Positions 19,421 to 29,478 of a stretch of DNA of 64,000 nt are shown here, piece after piece. This DNA comes from Lachancea dasiensis (lineage: Eukaryota > Ascomycota > Saccharomycetes > Saccharomycetales > Saccharomycetaceae). The notes beneath the pieces are model-generated. The model did not search any database, was not told the origin of the DNA, and worked only from the letters and a program-made list of their open reading frames with translations. The position numbers and the translations under genes were made by a program. Where the stretch lies: NCBI GenBank assembly GCA_900074725.1, contig LT598454.1:1183866-1247865 (forward strand). Reading direction: 5' to 3'. Within the stretch, counting starts at the first letter, position 1; the number at the start of each line of letters is the position of its first letter.

Positions 19421-21127
19421 TTAACCCACAGGTGAAGTGCAGGTGAAAGGTTGGGCCAAGTTGGTCTGGTAAGATTCGATGGCGCCCTCAATAGCCGAAT
19501 AGGAACATAGACCGCAAGTTGCAAGAGAGGCCAGACACAGCAGAAGAAGGGATAGCTTAACTGCAAAGCGCTTGAAACCACCATGTCCGAGAGCACGCTT
19601 CCAACGCGAGACGTTCAAGTAAGAGTCAGCTTTCTCGACCGTTAGTGTCAATGGATCAAAGCGATCGGTCAAACCCGCATCCTGGCGGCACAGCAGGCAA
19701 AAGGCGAAGAGGAATGGGAATGTGTAAGAAAAGTTGAAAATGCAGAAGGCACCGATAATACCAACCAGGGCACTAATAGATGGAATGGCAGTACCAAGGA
19801 TATAAGCGATAGACCAGTAGAGAACCACAAAACCCCCCCATGCGAAGGTACCCTTGCGGGTCATCAGGTTTGGAAATCTAAAGTAAGGAACCATGAAACC
19901 CTGGTAGAAAACCTTGATACCGACGTTACCGTAAAGCACAGCAGCGATTAGACCGGTGATAATGTTCAAAACATTACCGGCGTTTTGCAGACCGGTGGAA
20001 CCGATACCTTGGTTGGCAGTAACATAACTGAATTGACCGTTGTAACCGTAGACGAATAGACCGTAGAAGAGGTAAACAATCATGATGAGTGATTGAGCGC
20101 AGATCATACCCTTCCAGAAATCCATGGGTCTTCTCATTTCAGCCATAACCTCACAGAAAATGGTAGCACCACCCCATGCGAAAACCATGTTGTTCATACC
20201 GCCAATTTTGTCGCTGATACTTCCTGGGGCAACAGCGTGGTGTTGGATAGGCAAAGGAATCCAGGAGTTGTCTTGGAAGTAAGGCGCGCCCATACCGTAT
20301 TGCTTGAAAATACCATAGTAAGGGCCACCAACGGCAACACCCACCATGGTGATGATGCAAATGGCGATGTTCATCCACACGGCAGAGTTGGCGATGTGGG
20401 CAAACCTACCCAACGATTTGATTTGACCAACGATCATACATAGCAGACCCCAAATCAAAATGTCCACTGTGAAACACAGACCGTCGGTACCTTTGGTGAC
20501 AATCTGCATCTGCGACACAGCTTGGGCAGTACCAAGCAACAGCACACCACAGTTCAAAATCATCTGGATGAATTGCAAGATAGCAAATGGAAACTTGAAC
20601 CAAGGGGCCACAGTACGGCCCGCTAGGTCAGAAAAGGTACGGATAGGGTAGTTGTTGGAGTCGACCTTGCAGTAGCAGCGGTTCAGCAACCAACCACCAA
20701 ACGCAGCGAAGATACCAAACAGAACGTAAAGGACGATACCGGGAGCCCATCCCATCTGAGCAACAGCGTATGGAGCGTTCGAAGGGCCCAGGATATCCGT
20801 GGTGATCAAAAAGAAAACCGAGTACGCCTTAGCGATACGCAACGATCTCTGTGCGTCCAGCTTCACCAAAGACAGGTTACTGTGGGGGTCAGCCGTGATC
20901 TGCTCCTGCTGCGCAGCGTACAAACCGTCCATGTCGTCAACTCTTTCGTAGTCACGTTGGATGTCGGCGTAGTGCATGTAAGCTTGCAAAGGCAAGTTCT
21001 TGTTCGCGCCTTGAAACTCGCTGGTCACCGCTTCCACGCCCGACATGGGTGCGTCCTTTTCTCTTAGACCTTCATCGTCACTGAAATGAAGGCCGGGACT
21101 GGCAATAGGAACCAATTTGGTAGCCAT
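19421..21127 (-). CDS. AAAP-family amino acid permease (Neurospora mtr type)
   Basis: The protein has 568 residues. A ~115-residue cytosolic N-terminus is followed by about eleven hydrophobic segments, starting RIAKAYSVFFLITTDILGPSNAPYAVAQMGW, a typical amino acid/auxin permease opening. It resembles the filamentous-fungal neutral/aromatic amino acid permease Mtr rather than the yeast YAT permeases or vacuolar Avt proteins. It is probably a plasma-membrane amino acid importer. The codons look highly biased, suggesting strong expression. Upstream is an unusually long GC-rich region (21128-23136) that is probably regulatory. Confidence 0.8.
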   Translation of the reverse strand: MATKLVPIASPGLHFSDDEGLREKDAPMSGVEAVTSEFQGANKNLPLQAYMHYADIQRDYERVDDMDGLYAAQQEQITADPHSNLSLVKLDAQRSLRIAKAYSVFFLITTDILGPSNAPYAVAQMGWAPGIVLYVLFGIFAAFGGWLLNRCYCKVDSNNYPIRTFSDLAGRTVAPWFKFPFAILQFIQMILNCGVLLLGTAQAVSQMQIVTKGTDGLCFTVDILIWGLLCMIVGQIKSLGRFAHIANSAVWMNIAICIITMVGVAVGGPYYGIFKQYGMGAPYFQDNSWIPLPIQHHAVAPGSISDKIGGMNNMVFAWGGATIFCEVMAEMRRPMDFWKGMICAQSLIMIVYLFYGLFVYGYNGQFSYVTANQGIGSTGLQNAGNVLNIITGLIAAVLYGNVGIKVFYQGFMVPYFRFPNLMTRKGTFAWGGFVVLYWSIAYILGTAIPSISALVGIIGAFCIFNFSYTFPFLFAFCLLCRQDAGLTDRFDPLTLTVEKADSYLNVSRWKRALGHGGFKRFAVKLSLLLLCLASLATCGLCSYSAIEGAIESYQTNLAQPFTCTSPVG

Positions 21128-23136
21128 TTTTCGATGTGTAGTTTACTTGACTGTTGTGGTTCTACCCAAACACCAATACCTATGTCCCACTTCTCTGGCA
21201 GAAGCTCTCTATTATATATGTCTTCCATCCTGCCAACTTGGCCCATCTCCGACTTTGATAGCTTATCTGAAGAAGTAACGACCATTCCGGCCTCGGGCCA
21301 CAGCTGGTGGAGCCATACGCACAGTTGGCCATCCCATCATCAAGGCACCATCCACTTCGAGCTGTAATGGCCGCGGCGAACGTTCAACATCCGCACAGCT
21401 TACGCAGAGCTTTTTTGTTTTTCTTTTTCTGTTTTTTTTCCATTTCCTTTGAGCATTGTGTTAATCGATGATAAGGCGAGCAGTACAAGGCGTGCACCGA
21501 CAGACTGGAGATGTTGCAGGCCATCGACCAAATTCGCCAAGACAACAACTCGATACATGATTGTGTCTGCGGCATCACAGCAGAAATGAGAAAATTTTTC
21601 AGTTTGCCCTTTCAACGGAAGGAGGCAATTGAGGATGAAGAGACGCACTCTAAGGCACATTTGACACACACCACGCAAGCAGTAGGAGAGCTTCACGGGG
21701 AGCTAGCTTAGCAAGCGTTTTGATAACGGTCGCTATCATGGGATGACCACAATCGAGAAATGCTTTCTTGGTCGCAATTCGGTGTTGATATTGACGTTGA
21801 TATCGGTATCAAGCCGAGTGCGGTAGTGGTGGACAAAAGAGATATTTTCTGCCAAGCGTTTGGTCGCTGGTGTTGGTTTCCGGGTTGAGCTGCCGCAGCG
21901 CAGCGTAAAAAAAGAAAAACACCAGGCGCACATGTACAACAACCGGAAAATCAAAGTCCTGTGAGCGCGCGCCGAAGCTTCCCCGGCATTTTGGTGCCGG
22001 GGCCGGCTTTCAACACAGGTCATCGCGGCCCAGTAACAACGGATTAGCGGGCTCCGCTGCCCAAGCTTCTGAACACAACAGCGGGCCAACGGGCCCTGAG
22101 ACCGGCTGTCCCTGGCATTCGCAAGCTTCCTGGGCACAAAGTCACACCTGCAGCTTAAGTTGCCGGAGACAGACACAAACGCTTGCTCGCTTGGCACAGA
22201 TGAGCTTTGCCTCGTGCCACACATGTGACGAGAAAGATGTAATGGCACCTGATGACGACGCGCTGGATCCGGCATAAGAAGTGTCATTTTGCCGTGCTTG
22301 GGCGAGGCCAATCCCGACATAGGACGCGAACCCGGGGATTTCCCCCTTTGTTTTCGATAGTGGATTAGTGTTTGATACTTGATAGCGCGGCGCGTTTTAC
22401 CTTGTGTTGTCGATACCAGATAATGGATGGATGGTTTTTTGACACTTCCCATCGAGCGGCCGCTGCATTGTCGCCTGGATGCCAAGACTCAACCAGCCAA
22501 ATTGAGTGCCAAGACCACGTCTACAGGCTTTGAGCTTCAAGCCTTGCCCAGTTGCGTCATGCATGGTGGTAGTATCGCGACTTATCGACGTTTACGCCAG
22601 ATACAGATAACAAGAGACATGTCACGTGACGACGCTCTGCTCCCAACGAGTGTCATTGTCACAGAGGGACTAATGGGCGCTGTTGGATGTGGGTGCAGCC
22701 GGCTTTTCCGGCTTTATTCAGGATCTAGCCGGACTCTACGACTCGTCTTGGAGAGCCTGCCACGCACAAGTCAAGATATTCGCATTGTTCAATCGTTACT
22801 TACTGCCTATGCATGCGGGGAATAGCTCAATTATAATAGTCGGTTTTGGATATTTACTACACAAGAACTAGCCTTCATTTTATGCTTCGATACCGGAGGT
22901 GTCTTGAACTCGCACACTGGGTAGCTTCTTGTGATTAGTTCGTTATTCGGCATACCTGCAGCGAGTTTCTCCAGCGGTTTTGGCTATGCCCTATCACTAG
23001 TATTTTTGATGGTGCCTCTAAATTCCGTTTGCTGGATGTGTCCTGTTCCAAAGCCTCCTGGTGCCGATGACTGCAAAAAATTACGAATACTGCCCAAACT
23101 ATCCACAATCGGCATATTCTAAACGTACATTGCTGC
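21128..23136 (-). promoter_or_regulatory. 2-kb GC-rich upstream region of the AAAP permease
   Basis: The region lies upstream of the permease (start 21127) and downstream of the IRC7-like gene. It is locally much richer in G+C than the other spacers between about 21.9 and 22.3 kb, with many CGG/CCG triplets of the kind bound by Zn2Cys6 factors. A perfect hairpin (CCCCGGCA, 6-nt loop, TGCCGGGG) lies at 21981-22002 and a TGTCACGTGA E-box near 22620. A 249-codon minus-strand frame at 21736-22485 looks non-coding. Confidence 0.4.
21981..22002. repeat. Perfect 8-bp inverted repeat with 6-nt loop
   Basis: CCCCGGCA is followed by TTTTGG and then TGCCGGGG. It may be a palindromic protein-binding site (CGG half-sites) or a hairpin. 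Confidence 0.55.
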
Positions 23137-24333
23137 TCACAGCCGGGGCTTCGAATGCCCTGTAAGATACTCAAACCCTAGAGTGAGATCGCGCTTAAGG
23201 TCACTCAGATCTTCCAGTCCAACTTGCAGTCTCATTGTAAAACCTTTGTGACCCCAAGTTGTAGCACTTCTATATTCCACAGGGTTTACGGGGGTTATCA
23301 GTGATTCGTAACCGCCCCATGAGAAACCTAGCCGAAATATTTTTGTTCCTTCAAGCATGTGTACAAAGCTCTCTTTGGTATATCCATCTTGCAAAACTAC
23401 GGAAAACACCCCAGAGGAACCTTCGTAGTTTTTTACCCAATGGTCATGCCCGGGACAATCTTTCAAAGCCGGATGAAGTACTTTCAATACTTCAGGTCTC
23501 TCCTGCAACCATTTTGCCAGAGCTAATGCCTTCTTTTCAGCTTCCTTTAACCGAAGGTGCAAAGTGCGCAACCCTTTCAGGGCCCCTAAGCAATCTTCTG
23601 CGCTAGGAACCATCGAAATTGCGTCGTAGGTTGCCCGGAGTAAAGGAAAACATTCAGCGGTGGCAGATGCCAACCCGATCAGCAGGTCAGAATGGCCGCC
23701 AAGATACTTTGTGCCTGATTCAATTGAAACGTCGATTCCATGAGCATGTGCCTTGAAAAATAACGGGGTTGCCCAAGTGTTATCAAGAACTGTTTTCACA
23801 CCCCGCTTTCGAGCTACTTTGGTAATAGCCGGGATATCCTGCAATTCCATAGTCTGAGAGCCGGGGCTCTCGAGGAAAATGACCGACGTGCTAGATTTTA
23901 TCAATTTTTCAATATTAGAGCCAATCGACGGATCGTAATACTCGGTAACAACATTAAATTTGGCAAGCAAACCGTCGCACAGCTCTCTGGTAGGTTGATA
24001 AACGCTATCAGAAATCAGTATGTGATCACCAGCTCTTACCAGGCTCATCAGCACTAAGGCGATGGAACCAAGCCCTGAAGGCGACAATACAGTCCCCGAT
24101 GCCCCTGTTAACTGTGTCCAGGCCTTTTCAAGATTTTCAATGGTGGGTGTACCTATTGTTCCGTAAATATACCTTCCTCCATTGTTTTCAAGTTCGTGAA
24201 CTGTCTTTTGTATGACGGTCGAACCTTTGTATAGTGGCGGATTGACAAATCCATATTGTTCGTCGGTATCACGACCCAACAAGGTTAGTTGTGTAGTTAT
24301 TCCTAGTGAAGAAATATCCTCACCACCCATCAT
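23137..24333 (-). CDS. IRC7: Cysteine-S-conjugate / cystathionine beta-lyase, Irc7 type (full length)
   Basis: The first ATG is at 24333 (a second follows at 24330), giving 398 residues. The sequence closely follows the long form of S. cerevisiae Irc7: GITTQLTLLGRDTDEQYGFVNPPLYKGST, FLESPGSQTMELQDIPAI, and the PLP lysine in SGTKYLGGHSDLL (about Lys209). It belongs to the Cys/Met-metabolism PLP family and is closest in style to bacterial MetC, not to eukaryotic STR3-type lyases. The enzyme cleaves C-S bonds of cysteine conjugates to thiol, pyruvate and ammonia. In wine yeasts full-length Irc7 releases volatile thiols, while many S. cerevisiae strains carry a truncated allele. Here the C-terminus is complete. 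Confidence 0.88.
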   Translation of the reverse strand: MMGGEDISSLGITTQLTLLGRDTDEQYGFVNPPLYKGSTVIQKTVHELENNGGRYIYGTIGTPTIENLEKAWTQLTGASGTVLSPSGLGSIALVLMSLVRAGDHILISDSVYQPTRELCDGLLAKFNVVTEYYDPSIGSNIEKLIKSSTSVIFLESPGSQTMELQDIPAITKVARKRGVKTVLDNTWATPLFFKAHAHGIDVSIESGTKYLGGHSDLLIGLASATAECFPLLRATYDAISMVPSAEDCLGALKGLRTLHLRLKEAEKKALALAKWLQERPEVLKVLHPALKDCPGHDHWVKNYEGSSGVFSVVLQDGYTKESFVHMLEGTKIFRLGFSWGGYESLITPVNPVEYRSATTWGHKGFTMRLQVGLEDLSDLKRDLTLGFEYLTGHSKPRL

Positions 24334-25725
24334 CAATTACAAGTATCTGAGGATTTAACACTAATGTGTGGAAAAAGCGTTCCCAGGAAGTGTAAGAAAA
24401 TCATATATCTCGACACTCAATTGGGTCCTCCTTGATAATTGCTAGAACACAGGGTGCAAAAAGAGTCCTTTGAAATTATATCACAAATGTCACTTCTGCT
24501 TGGCAATTCCCTCCTATCTCTTATCGTAGATTGATTGCGAAACCTCAGTAACTCAAAGTTCCTGCTGGAATCACATGATCTAGCTTGATTCAAACACACT
24601 CGCCATAGCCTTCTTTGCTCAATTCCACAATAATAATAATATTAACATCTCCTTGCCCTAGGACCGGCGTTACAAGAGAGAGTTAACCTCGAGAGTAGTT
24701 ATGTTGATGAAACTTTCGTTCAATTGAGAAACGTTGTGAATGATTTTCTGAATACTTGAAATCAAATCTGAAGCTTACAAGGCCACTTCTGGTTGTCTCT
24801 CCATTATTATTCGGGCCATAATTCTGGTTCATATTTGTAACATATAACCGGCCCATACAATATTCTGATGCGAATAATCTGAATGCAGTGAAGGCTGGAT
24901 AATCCAAAATATTTACCCAACAGATGGATGATTGAGTAACTGGCTTGTTGAATAACTGGCTTCACTGACTGGTGCAGTTCTATATGATCACTGCTCTTCT
25001 GGATCCCGTTGGTTGATTGTTCAACTTGTACTTATTTTACTGGACTCGCTAATATCATTGTGTATTATATTAACACTAAGTCGATGATTGTCATATGAAG
25101 ATAGAAAACCTCAAGATGTCAGGATAATGTCATAGTCGATTTTAGTGTGTATCAAGTACGATTGAGCTTTAACTACATGGAGCTCAAGTATAAGTAGAAC
25201 TAATCGAAACTACCGAATAATTGCTAGGTAGTCATAGAAAGAGGGGGAACTAAGCGCGATTTGACCTATTTACCGTATTTATATATAAAACCTTATCATA
25301 TACGACATACTGTAATACAGCAAAATGCTATCCAAGCAGTAATAGACTCTCATCATTCGATAATTCTGTCATATGTCATGCAAGCAGATTTTCATATGGA
25401 ATACGCTATTTTTCGGAATAAAGTTAAAGGCTTACGCACCTTCTTTCCCGAGAGAAAAACAACCTTACTGAGTTGGTTTCGGAATAATCGGGAAAACGAT
25501 AAGCTTTGTAAAACTTCGGAAAAGAAAAAGCATTGAGTATCAGACATTAAAGTAAACCACAGATCTTATAAATTGTATTCAATACCTACAAGACCAGTGC
25601 TTTTAGTGTGGCAATAGACTAAACTTGTCTTCAATATGATATCTCAATAATATTCCCATATCCTGACTCATTGAGACAGGTAACTTAGTTGGGTACTAAT
25701 TACACAGTAGAGAGGTACACCTGTA
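24334..25725. other. 1.4-kb spacer with one cluster-type motif
   Basis: It lies between the divergent IRC7 and NTF2-fold genes. It has no credible ORF. An ATGGAGCTCAAG element at 25177-25188 resembles the motif repeated in the promoters downstream. Confidence 0.45.
25178..25187. promoter_or_regulatory. NTGGAGCTC motif (site 1, weak)
   Basis: TGGAGCTCAA keeps one NTGGAG half-site with an imperfect second arm. It is 540 bp from the nearest start codon, so its role is doubtful. Confidence 0.3.
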
Positions 25726-26112
25726 ATGGCGATAAATACGATATGCGCTAGATACCTGAACGCGCTTAATCAGGGGAACTTAGACGAGGTTCGCAGCTTA
25801 TTTAGTGCAGAAGCAAAGGTTGTTTCTCCCCTTTACGGTGAACGCTTGGCTTTTGATTTTTACGCTAACCTTTTCAAAGACACAGCAAGATCAGAAACTA
25901 AACTGCTGAACGTGTTTGATGCATGCGAAACAACGAACTCAATAGCTCTGCATTTTCGTTACCTTTGGACATTGGCCAATAAACAATCAGTAGAGTTTGA
26001 ATGTGTTGACGTTTTTGAGCTAAATGATAGTCACGATAAGTTCACCAAACTGACCATAATTTATGATACCGCACCGCTGCGTCAAGATTTCAATAATTCA
26101 AGATTAAGTTGA
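25726..26112 (+). CDS. Small NTF2-fold / SnoaL-like protein
   Basis: The protein has 128 residues. The pattern fits the SnoaL/ketosteroid-isomerase-like family: N-terminal helix ICARYLNALNQGNLDEVRSLFSAEAKVVSPL, then YANLF, then alternating strands ending FTKLTIIYDTAPLR. Such proteins are cone-shaped small-molecule isomerases, hydrolases or binding proteins, and many are bacterial. I do not recognise a specific homologue in S. cerevisiae, and the substrate is unknown. It lies just outside the clear metabolic cluster. Confidence 0.62.
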   Translation: MAINTICARYLNALNQGNLDEVRSLFSAEAKVVSPLYGERLAFDFYANLFKDTARSETKLLNVFDACETTNSIALHFRYLWTLANKQSVEFECVDVFELNDSHDKFTKLTIIYDTAPLRQDFNNSRLS

Positions 26113-27030
26113 AGATTTATCTAAAAGGTAATCATCAATTGCCACAAGTGTGCCGAAATCTATATGCCTTTCGGATATGGTCATTTCACAGTACGGCCCG
26201 GTCTACTGTTTATAATTATTCTATGTACAAATGGATAGTTTCACGTTTGAGAATAGTCAAGGGTCCACAAACCCTTAAACATATAATCGGTCTGCCAAGT
26301 ATATGAAACCACTTTCAGAGGCGAGGTCATTTTTCAGGCTTCCCAGGAATTTTGTCAGCATGAGAGCTAGGGTTAGCGAAGTGTTTATCAACATCGACAT
26401 TCTGCTGTCTAGTCGATCTATTCTAGTAATGAATGATGTTCATCTATGACTTGACTACAGTCATTTGTTAAAGGGACCCCAAAAATCAGTGTATTTAAAG
26501 AAACGGGGCTGTGTAGAGTCTATAAAATAAATAGAACATACGCCAATGGCTCTTCGGGCTCTACTTCAGTCATATCCGCAATTGAAAACTTTAGATCCCT
26601 TCGCCATCAATAGCGCCCGCCAAGAATTACGGATGTTCGAGAGGCACCAATGTTTGATTTAGTCATTGATGCCAAGCAGCCGTGATTTCGTTAACGTCCA
26701 TTGATGGTTGCATTTGATGAGCGAAAGCAGGCAGACCTTAACTCTTTAGTTAGCTACAGCGGCAAGTGGCTAACCCATACCTCGCGACATTGGTGAAAAC
26801 CGGATAAATCTCTACCTAGCCGCGCGGGAAACCAAAATGTGTAGCTAATGGAGCTCCATTAACTTGATTTCTCACATGAATTGCCCAATTACAAGGGCAT
26901 AAGTGCAATATTTCATCGGTTTAAATATCGGACACAAATAGGTTTCTTGGTTCTTACTAATTGAAATTCTGGCGTCTGTACTCTCTTGCATTCATATACA
27001 TGTGCTAAACCAAGATTTTTACACTTGAAC
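26113..27030 (+). promoter_or_regulatory. Spacer and promoter of the GNAT gene
   Basis: The 918-bp gap has no credible gene. It contains the perfect 14-bp palindrome at 26847-26860, about 170 bp before the GNAT start. Confidence 0.5.
26847..26860. promoter_or_regulatory. Perfect palindrome AATGGAGCTCCATT (site 2)
   Basis: It consists of two back-to-back ATGGAG half-sites. It lies 171 bp upstream of the GNAT ATG at 27031 and is the best copy of the cluster motif. Confidence 0.6.
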
Positions 27031-27816
27031 ATGTCATTTGCAAGTTGTATCGCATACTCGATTAAGAAAGACATTAAAGTTGAACTGGTGAGGCTTAATG
27101 ACTGGGGACAAGTTGTAGGCGACGACCTCCCCAATTGGAACGAGCGCAACCTCCCCGAAAAAAAGGTGCTCAAGGGTAGGTACTGTCATTTGGAGCCCTT
27201 GACAATCGAAAAGCACGGAAGACATCTTTTTGAAGCTTTTTCAAAAGTGAATAACGATAGCTTGTGGACTTATCTTCCCTTGGAACCTTTCTGTGATTAT
27301 GCGGTCTTCTCCGAGGTCTTCGGCAAGAAATCCAACGCCAACGACGAAATACATTATGCCATCATAAACCCGGAGTCTGGGCTGCCTATTGGCACAATAG
27401 CCTTGATAAGGACCGATAATAGGAATGGAAGCACAGAAATTGGTTACGTAATCTATTCTCCACAGTTGCAACGAACTGTCATGTCGTCTGAGGCTCAGTT
27501 CTTGTTGATGAGATATGTCTTCAATGATTTGAAATACCGAAGATTGGAGTGGAAGTGCGACAGCTTGAATGAGCCATCCAAAAGGGCGGCAGAGCGGCTA
27601 GGATTCCATTTCGAGGGGACCTTCAGAAATGCTTTAGTTTATCAGGGGCGCACCAGGGACACAGATTGGTATTCGATCACAGATTATGAATGGCCCACTA
27701 TGTGCTCTGGTTTCGAAGAATGGCTAAGCAGTGAAAATATTGTTGAAGGTAAGCAGATAAAGGGTTTGCGTGATATTAGGGAAACCCTTGCGAAAATGAG
27801 GGAAAAGAAGTTGTGA
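27031..27816 (+). CDS. GNAT-family N-acetyltransferase (RimJ/RimL, YIR042C-like)
   Basis: The open frame extends back to a TTG at 26986, but the first ATG is 27031, giving 261 residues. After a ~50-residue N-terminus (VRLNDWGQVVGDDLPNW) the GNAT fold begins at LKGRYCHLEPLTIEKHGRHLFEAF. It includes EIGYVIYSPQLQRTVMSSEAQFLLMRYVF and WKCDSLNEPSKRAAERLGFHFEGTFRNALVYQGRTRDTDWYSI, typical of RimL-like small-molecule or protein N-acetyltransferases. S. cerevisiae YIR042C is the nearest type I recognise. The strong palindromic site upstream places it in the co-regulated cluster; acetylation of an amine intermediate or an amino-acid toxin is possible but unproven. Confidence 0.8.
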   Translation: MSFASCIAYSIKKDIKVELVRLNDWGQVVGDDLPNWNERNLPEKKVLKGRYCHLEPLTIEKHGRHLFEAFSKVNNDSLWTYLPLEPFCDYAVFSEVFGKKSNANDEIHYAIINPESGLPIGTIALIRTDNRNGSTEIGYVIYSPQLQRTVMSSEAQFLLMRYVFNDLKYRRLEWKCDSLNEPSKRAAERLGFHFEGTFRNALVYQGRTRDTDWYSITDYEWPTMCSGFEEWLSSENIVEGKQIKGLRDIRETLAKMREKKL

Positions 27817-28127
27817 GGTATTCGTCTTTTACTTAATTCTTTTTTCAACACCTACTGATGGTGCATTACTTCGTAGGGAATTCTCCAGGTGGTGTAGGTG
27901 TGGTCCATGCACAAGAGAACTTACAGAAAGATCTAATCCAAGATTCAGGCCCTACCAAGTGAAGATATCAGTGTTATATGAGCTATAGTTAAGATATCTA
28001 ACTCAGCAGCAATGTTTTGAAATCCTGTGTGTTGTGCTGTGAAAATATACAGTTCAGATATATTAGAATTATTTAACCTCGAACGCTCGTCTGAATAGAG
28101 TCGGGGCATGATGTAAACGCCTAATGA
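27817..28127. other. Spacer between convergent genes
   Basis: The 311-bp 3'-3' gap has no gene or repeat that I can see. Confidence 0.5.
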
Positions 28128-29141
28128 TCAAAATCTGAACCGTTGTTCGCAAACAAGATTCAAAACTTTTCCTGTATGGATACCCGCATAAATATTGTCC
28201 ACAACACACTCTTCCATTTTCTTCACAGTTTGGATAGCTTGTGTGCCCATATGTGGAAGGGCGAGAACATTAGGAAGCTCTAATAGCTCATTACTAACGT
28301 GAGGCTCATTCTCGAAGACGTCCAGGCCAACTCTAGCAACTTTTCCAGTTTTCAAGCACCTTAGGAGAGCTTGTTCTTCAATCACACTTCCGCGAGCAGT
28401 GTTAATTATTATGACGCCATCTTTCATAAGATGAAACCGATCTTTGTTGAGCAGATGTTTGGTAGATTCATTCAAAGGGCAGTGAATAGATACAACATCC
28501 GCGCATTTCAAAAGCTCCTCCAAAGGGAGATATTGGCAACCTAACTCTAGCGCTTCGGATAATGGTGATCTGTTATAGTAAACGATCTTCTTGAAGCCCA
28601 GGGGCCGAACCCGTTTGCAGAGTGTTCTTCCAATGCCTCCCATTCCGATGATTCCAAGCACTTTGTCATCAGGAGTAAACCCTGGCTGGGCGCCGGCTGC
28701 GAAGCCTTTTGTTGGCCACTCGTCATTTCGAAGATTTCTTCTCCCCTCCTCGAAATTTCTCATAGCTCCGAGTAAGAGAAACAAAGCAGTGTCAGCTGTA
28801 GCGTTATTAACAATATCTGGAGCATTCGCAAGCTGAATACCGCGTTTTGTTAATTCCGTTACGTCTATCTGATCGTATCCGGCACCTTGATGAGCAATGA
28901 ATTTCAACGTGTTAGGAAAATGGCCGATCAGATCTCGATCAAAGCGTCCTACTTGTTTTCCAGTAAGATACCCTCTACCGATGGCGACGATATCAGAGTA
29001 CTCGCCGTGCAATAATTCGATCAACTCTTGACGAGAGGCTACTGTCACGGGAATTATTTCAGCAACTTCTGAGAGTTTTTCCCAAGCATCGTCGGCATAG
29101 CGGATAGGAGGGAATTGAAGGACCTTGGGTTTTGGAATCAT
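28128..29141 (-). CDS. D-isomer-specific 2-hydroxyacid dehydrogenase (Gor1-like)
   Basis: The protein has 337 residues. The NAD(P)-binding motif GMGGIG is at 166-171. The catalytic triad of the family is visible as Arg250 (NTARGSV), Glu279 (DVFENEP) and His297 (LPHMGT). It resembles yeast Gor1 glyoxylate reductase and related hydroxypyruvate/2-ketoacid reductases (AHQGAGYDQIDV, NATADTALFLLLGAMRNF). It should reversibly reduce a 2-keto acid to a D-2-hydroxy acid. Its cluster location and two upstream GGAGCTCC sites suggest a role as a pathway-specific paralogue rather than the housekeeping enzyme. Confidence 0.88.
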   Translation of the reverse strand: MIPKPKVLQFPPIRYADDAWEKLSEVAEIIPVTVASRQELIELLHGEYSDIVAIGRGYLTGKQVGRFDRDLIGHFPNTLKFIAHQGAGYDQIDVTELTKRGIQLANAPDIVNNATADTALFLLLGAMRNFEEGRRNLRNDEWPTKGFAAGAQPGFTPDDKVLGIIGMGGIGRTLCKRVRPLGFKKIVYYNRSPLSEALELGCQYLPLEELLKCADVVSIHCPLNESTKHLLNKDRFHLMKDGVIIINTARGSVIEEQALLRCLKTGKVARVGLDVFENEPHVSNELLELPNVLALPHMGTQAIQTVKKMEECVVDNIYAGIHTGKVLNLVCEQRFRF

Positions 29142-29355
29142 TTCAAAACGATTTGTAGAATGATTTGCTGAATGTTAATGCTCTCATGTAGCTTCCGAAC
29201 AAATATAAGGGGTTGTCCACTGCAAGAGTATGGGCATAGATGTATTGGCATAGATATATTAAAAATTGTAGAGTTGTAACAGCCGCAAATCTGATATAGA
29301 AAGCTGAAGGTACGAGGACGGATCTATTCTCTCCTCATTTTCAAGAATCATCCGT

Positions 29356-29365
29356 TGGAGCTCCA
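29356..29365. promoter_or_regulatory. TGGAGCTCCA palindrome (site 3)
   Basis: Context is GTTGGAGCTCCATC. It is 215 bp upstream of the dehydrogenase ATG. Confidence 0.58.
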
Positions 29366-29377
29366 TCATCGACCATT

Positions 29378-29387
29378 GGGAGCTCCC
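29378..29387. promoter_or_regulatory. GGGAGCTCCC palindrome (site 4)
   Basis: It lies 12 bp beyond site 3 and is a variant with G/C at the outer position. Confidence 0.5.
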
Positions 29388-29478
29388 GTGCCAGTTCTTC
29401 GTAAATCTCCAAAAATATAATGTATGTATCTCATATATATTAAAAACGAGCCTCTTCTCAGAAAACTGTTGCATATAG

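Larger units (their letters stand above)
29142..29478 (-). promoter_or_regulatory. Promoter of the 2-hydroxyacid dehydrogenase gene
   Basis: The 337-bp region lies between the dehydrogenase start (29141) and the permease stop (29479). It contains two palindromic sites and no ORF of note. Confidence 0.55.

Noticed and set aside
21736-22485. 249-codon minus-strand open frame in the GC-rich region
   Set aside because: Its composition (Arg/Ser/Pro/Cys-rich, no hydrophobic core or known motif) looks like a chance frame in GC-rich DNA, and it overlaps other similar frames.
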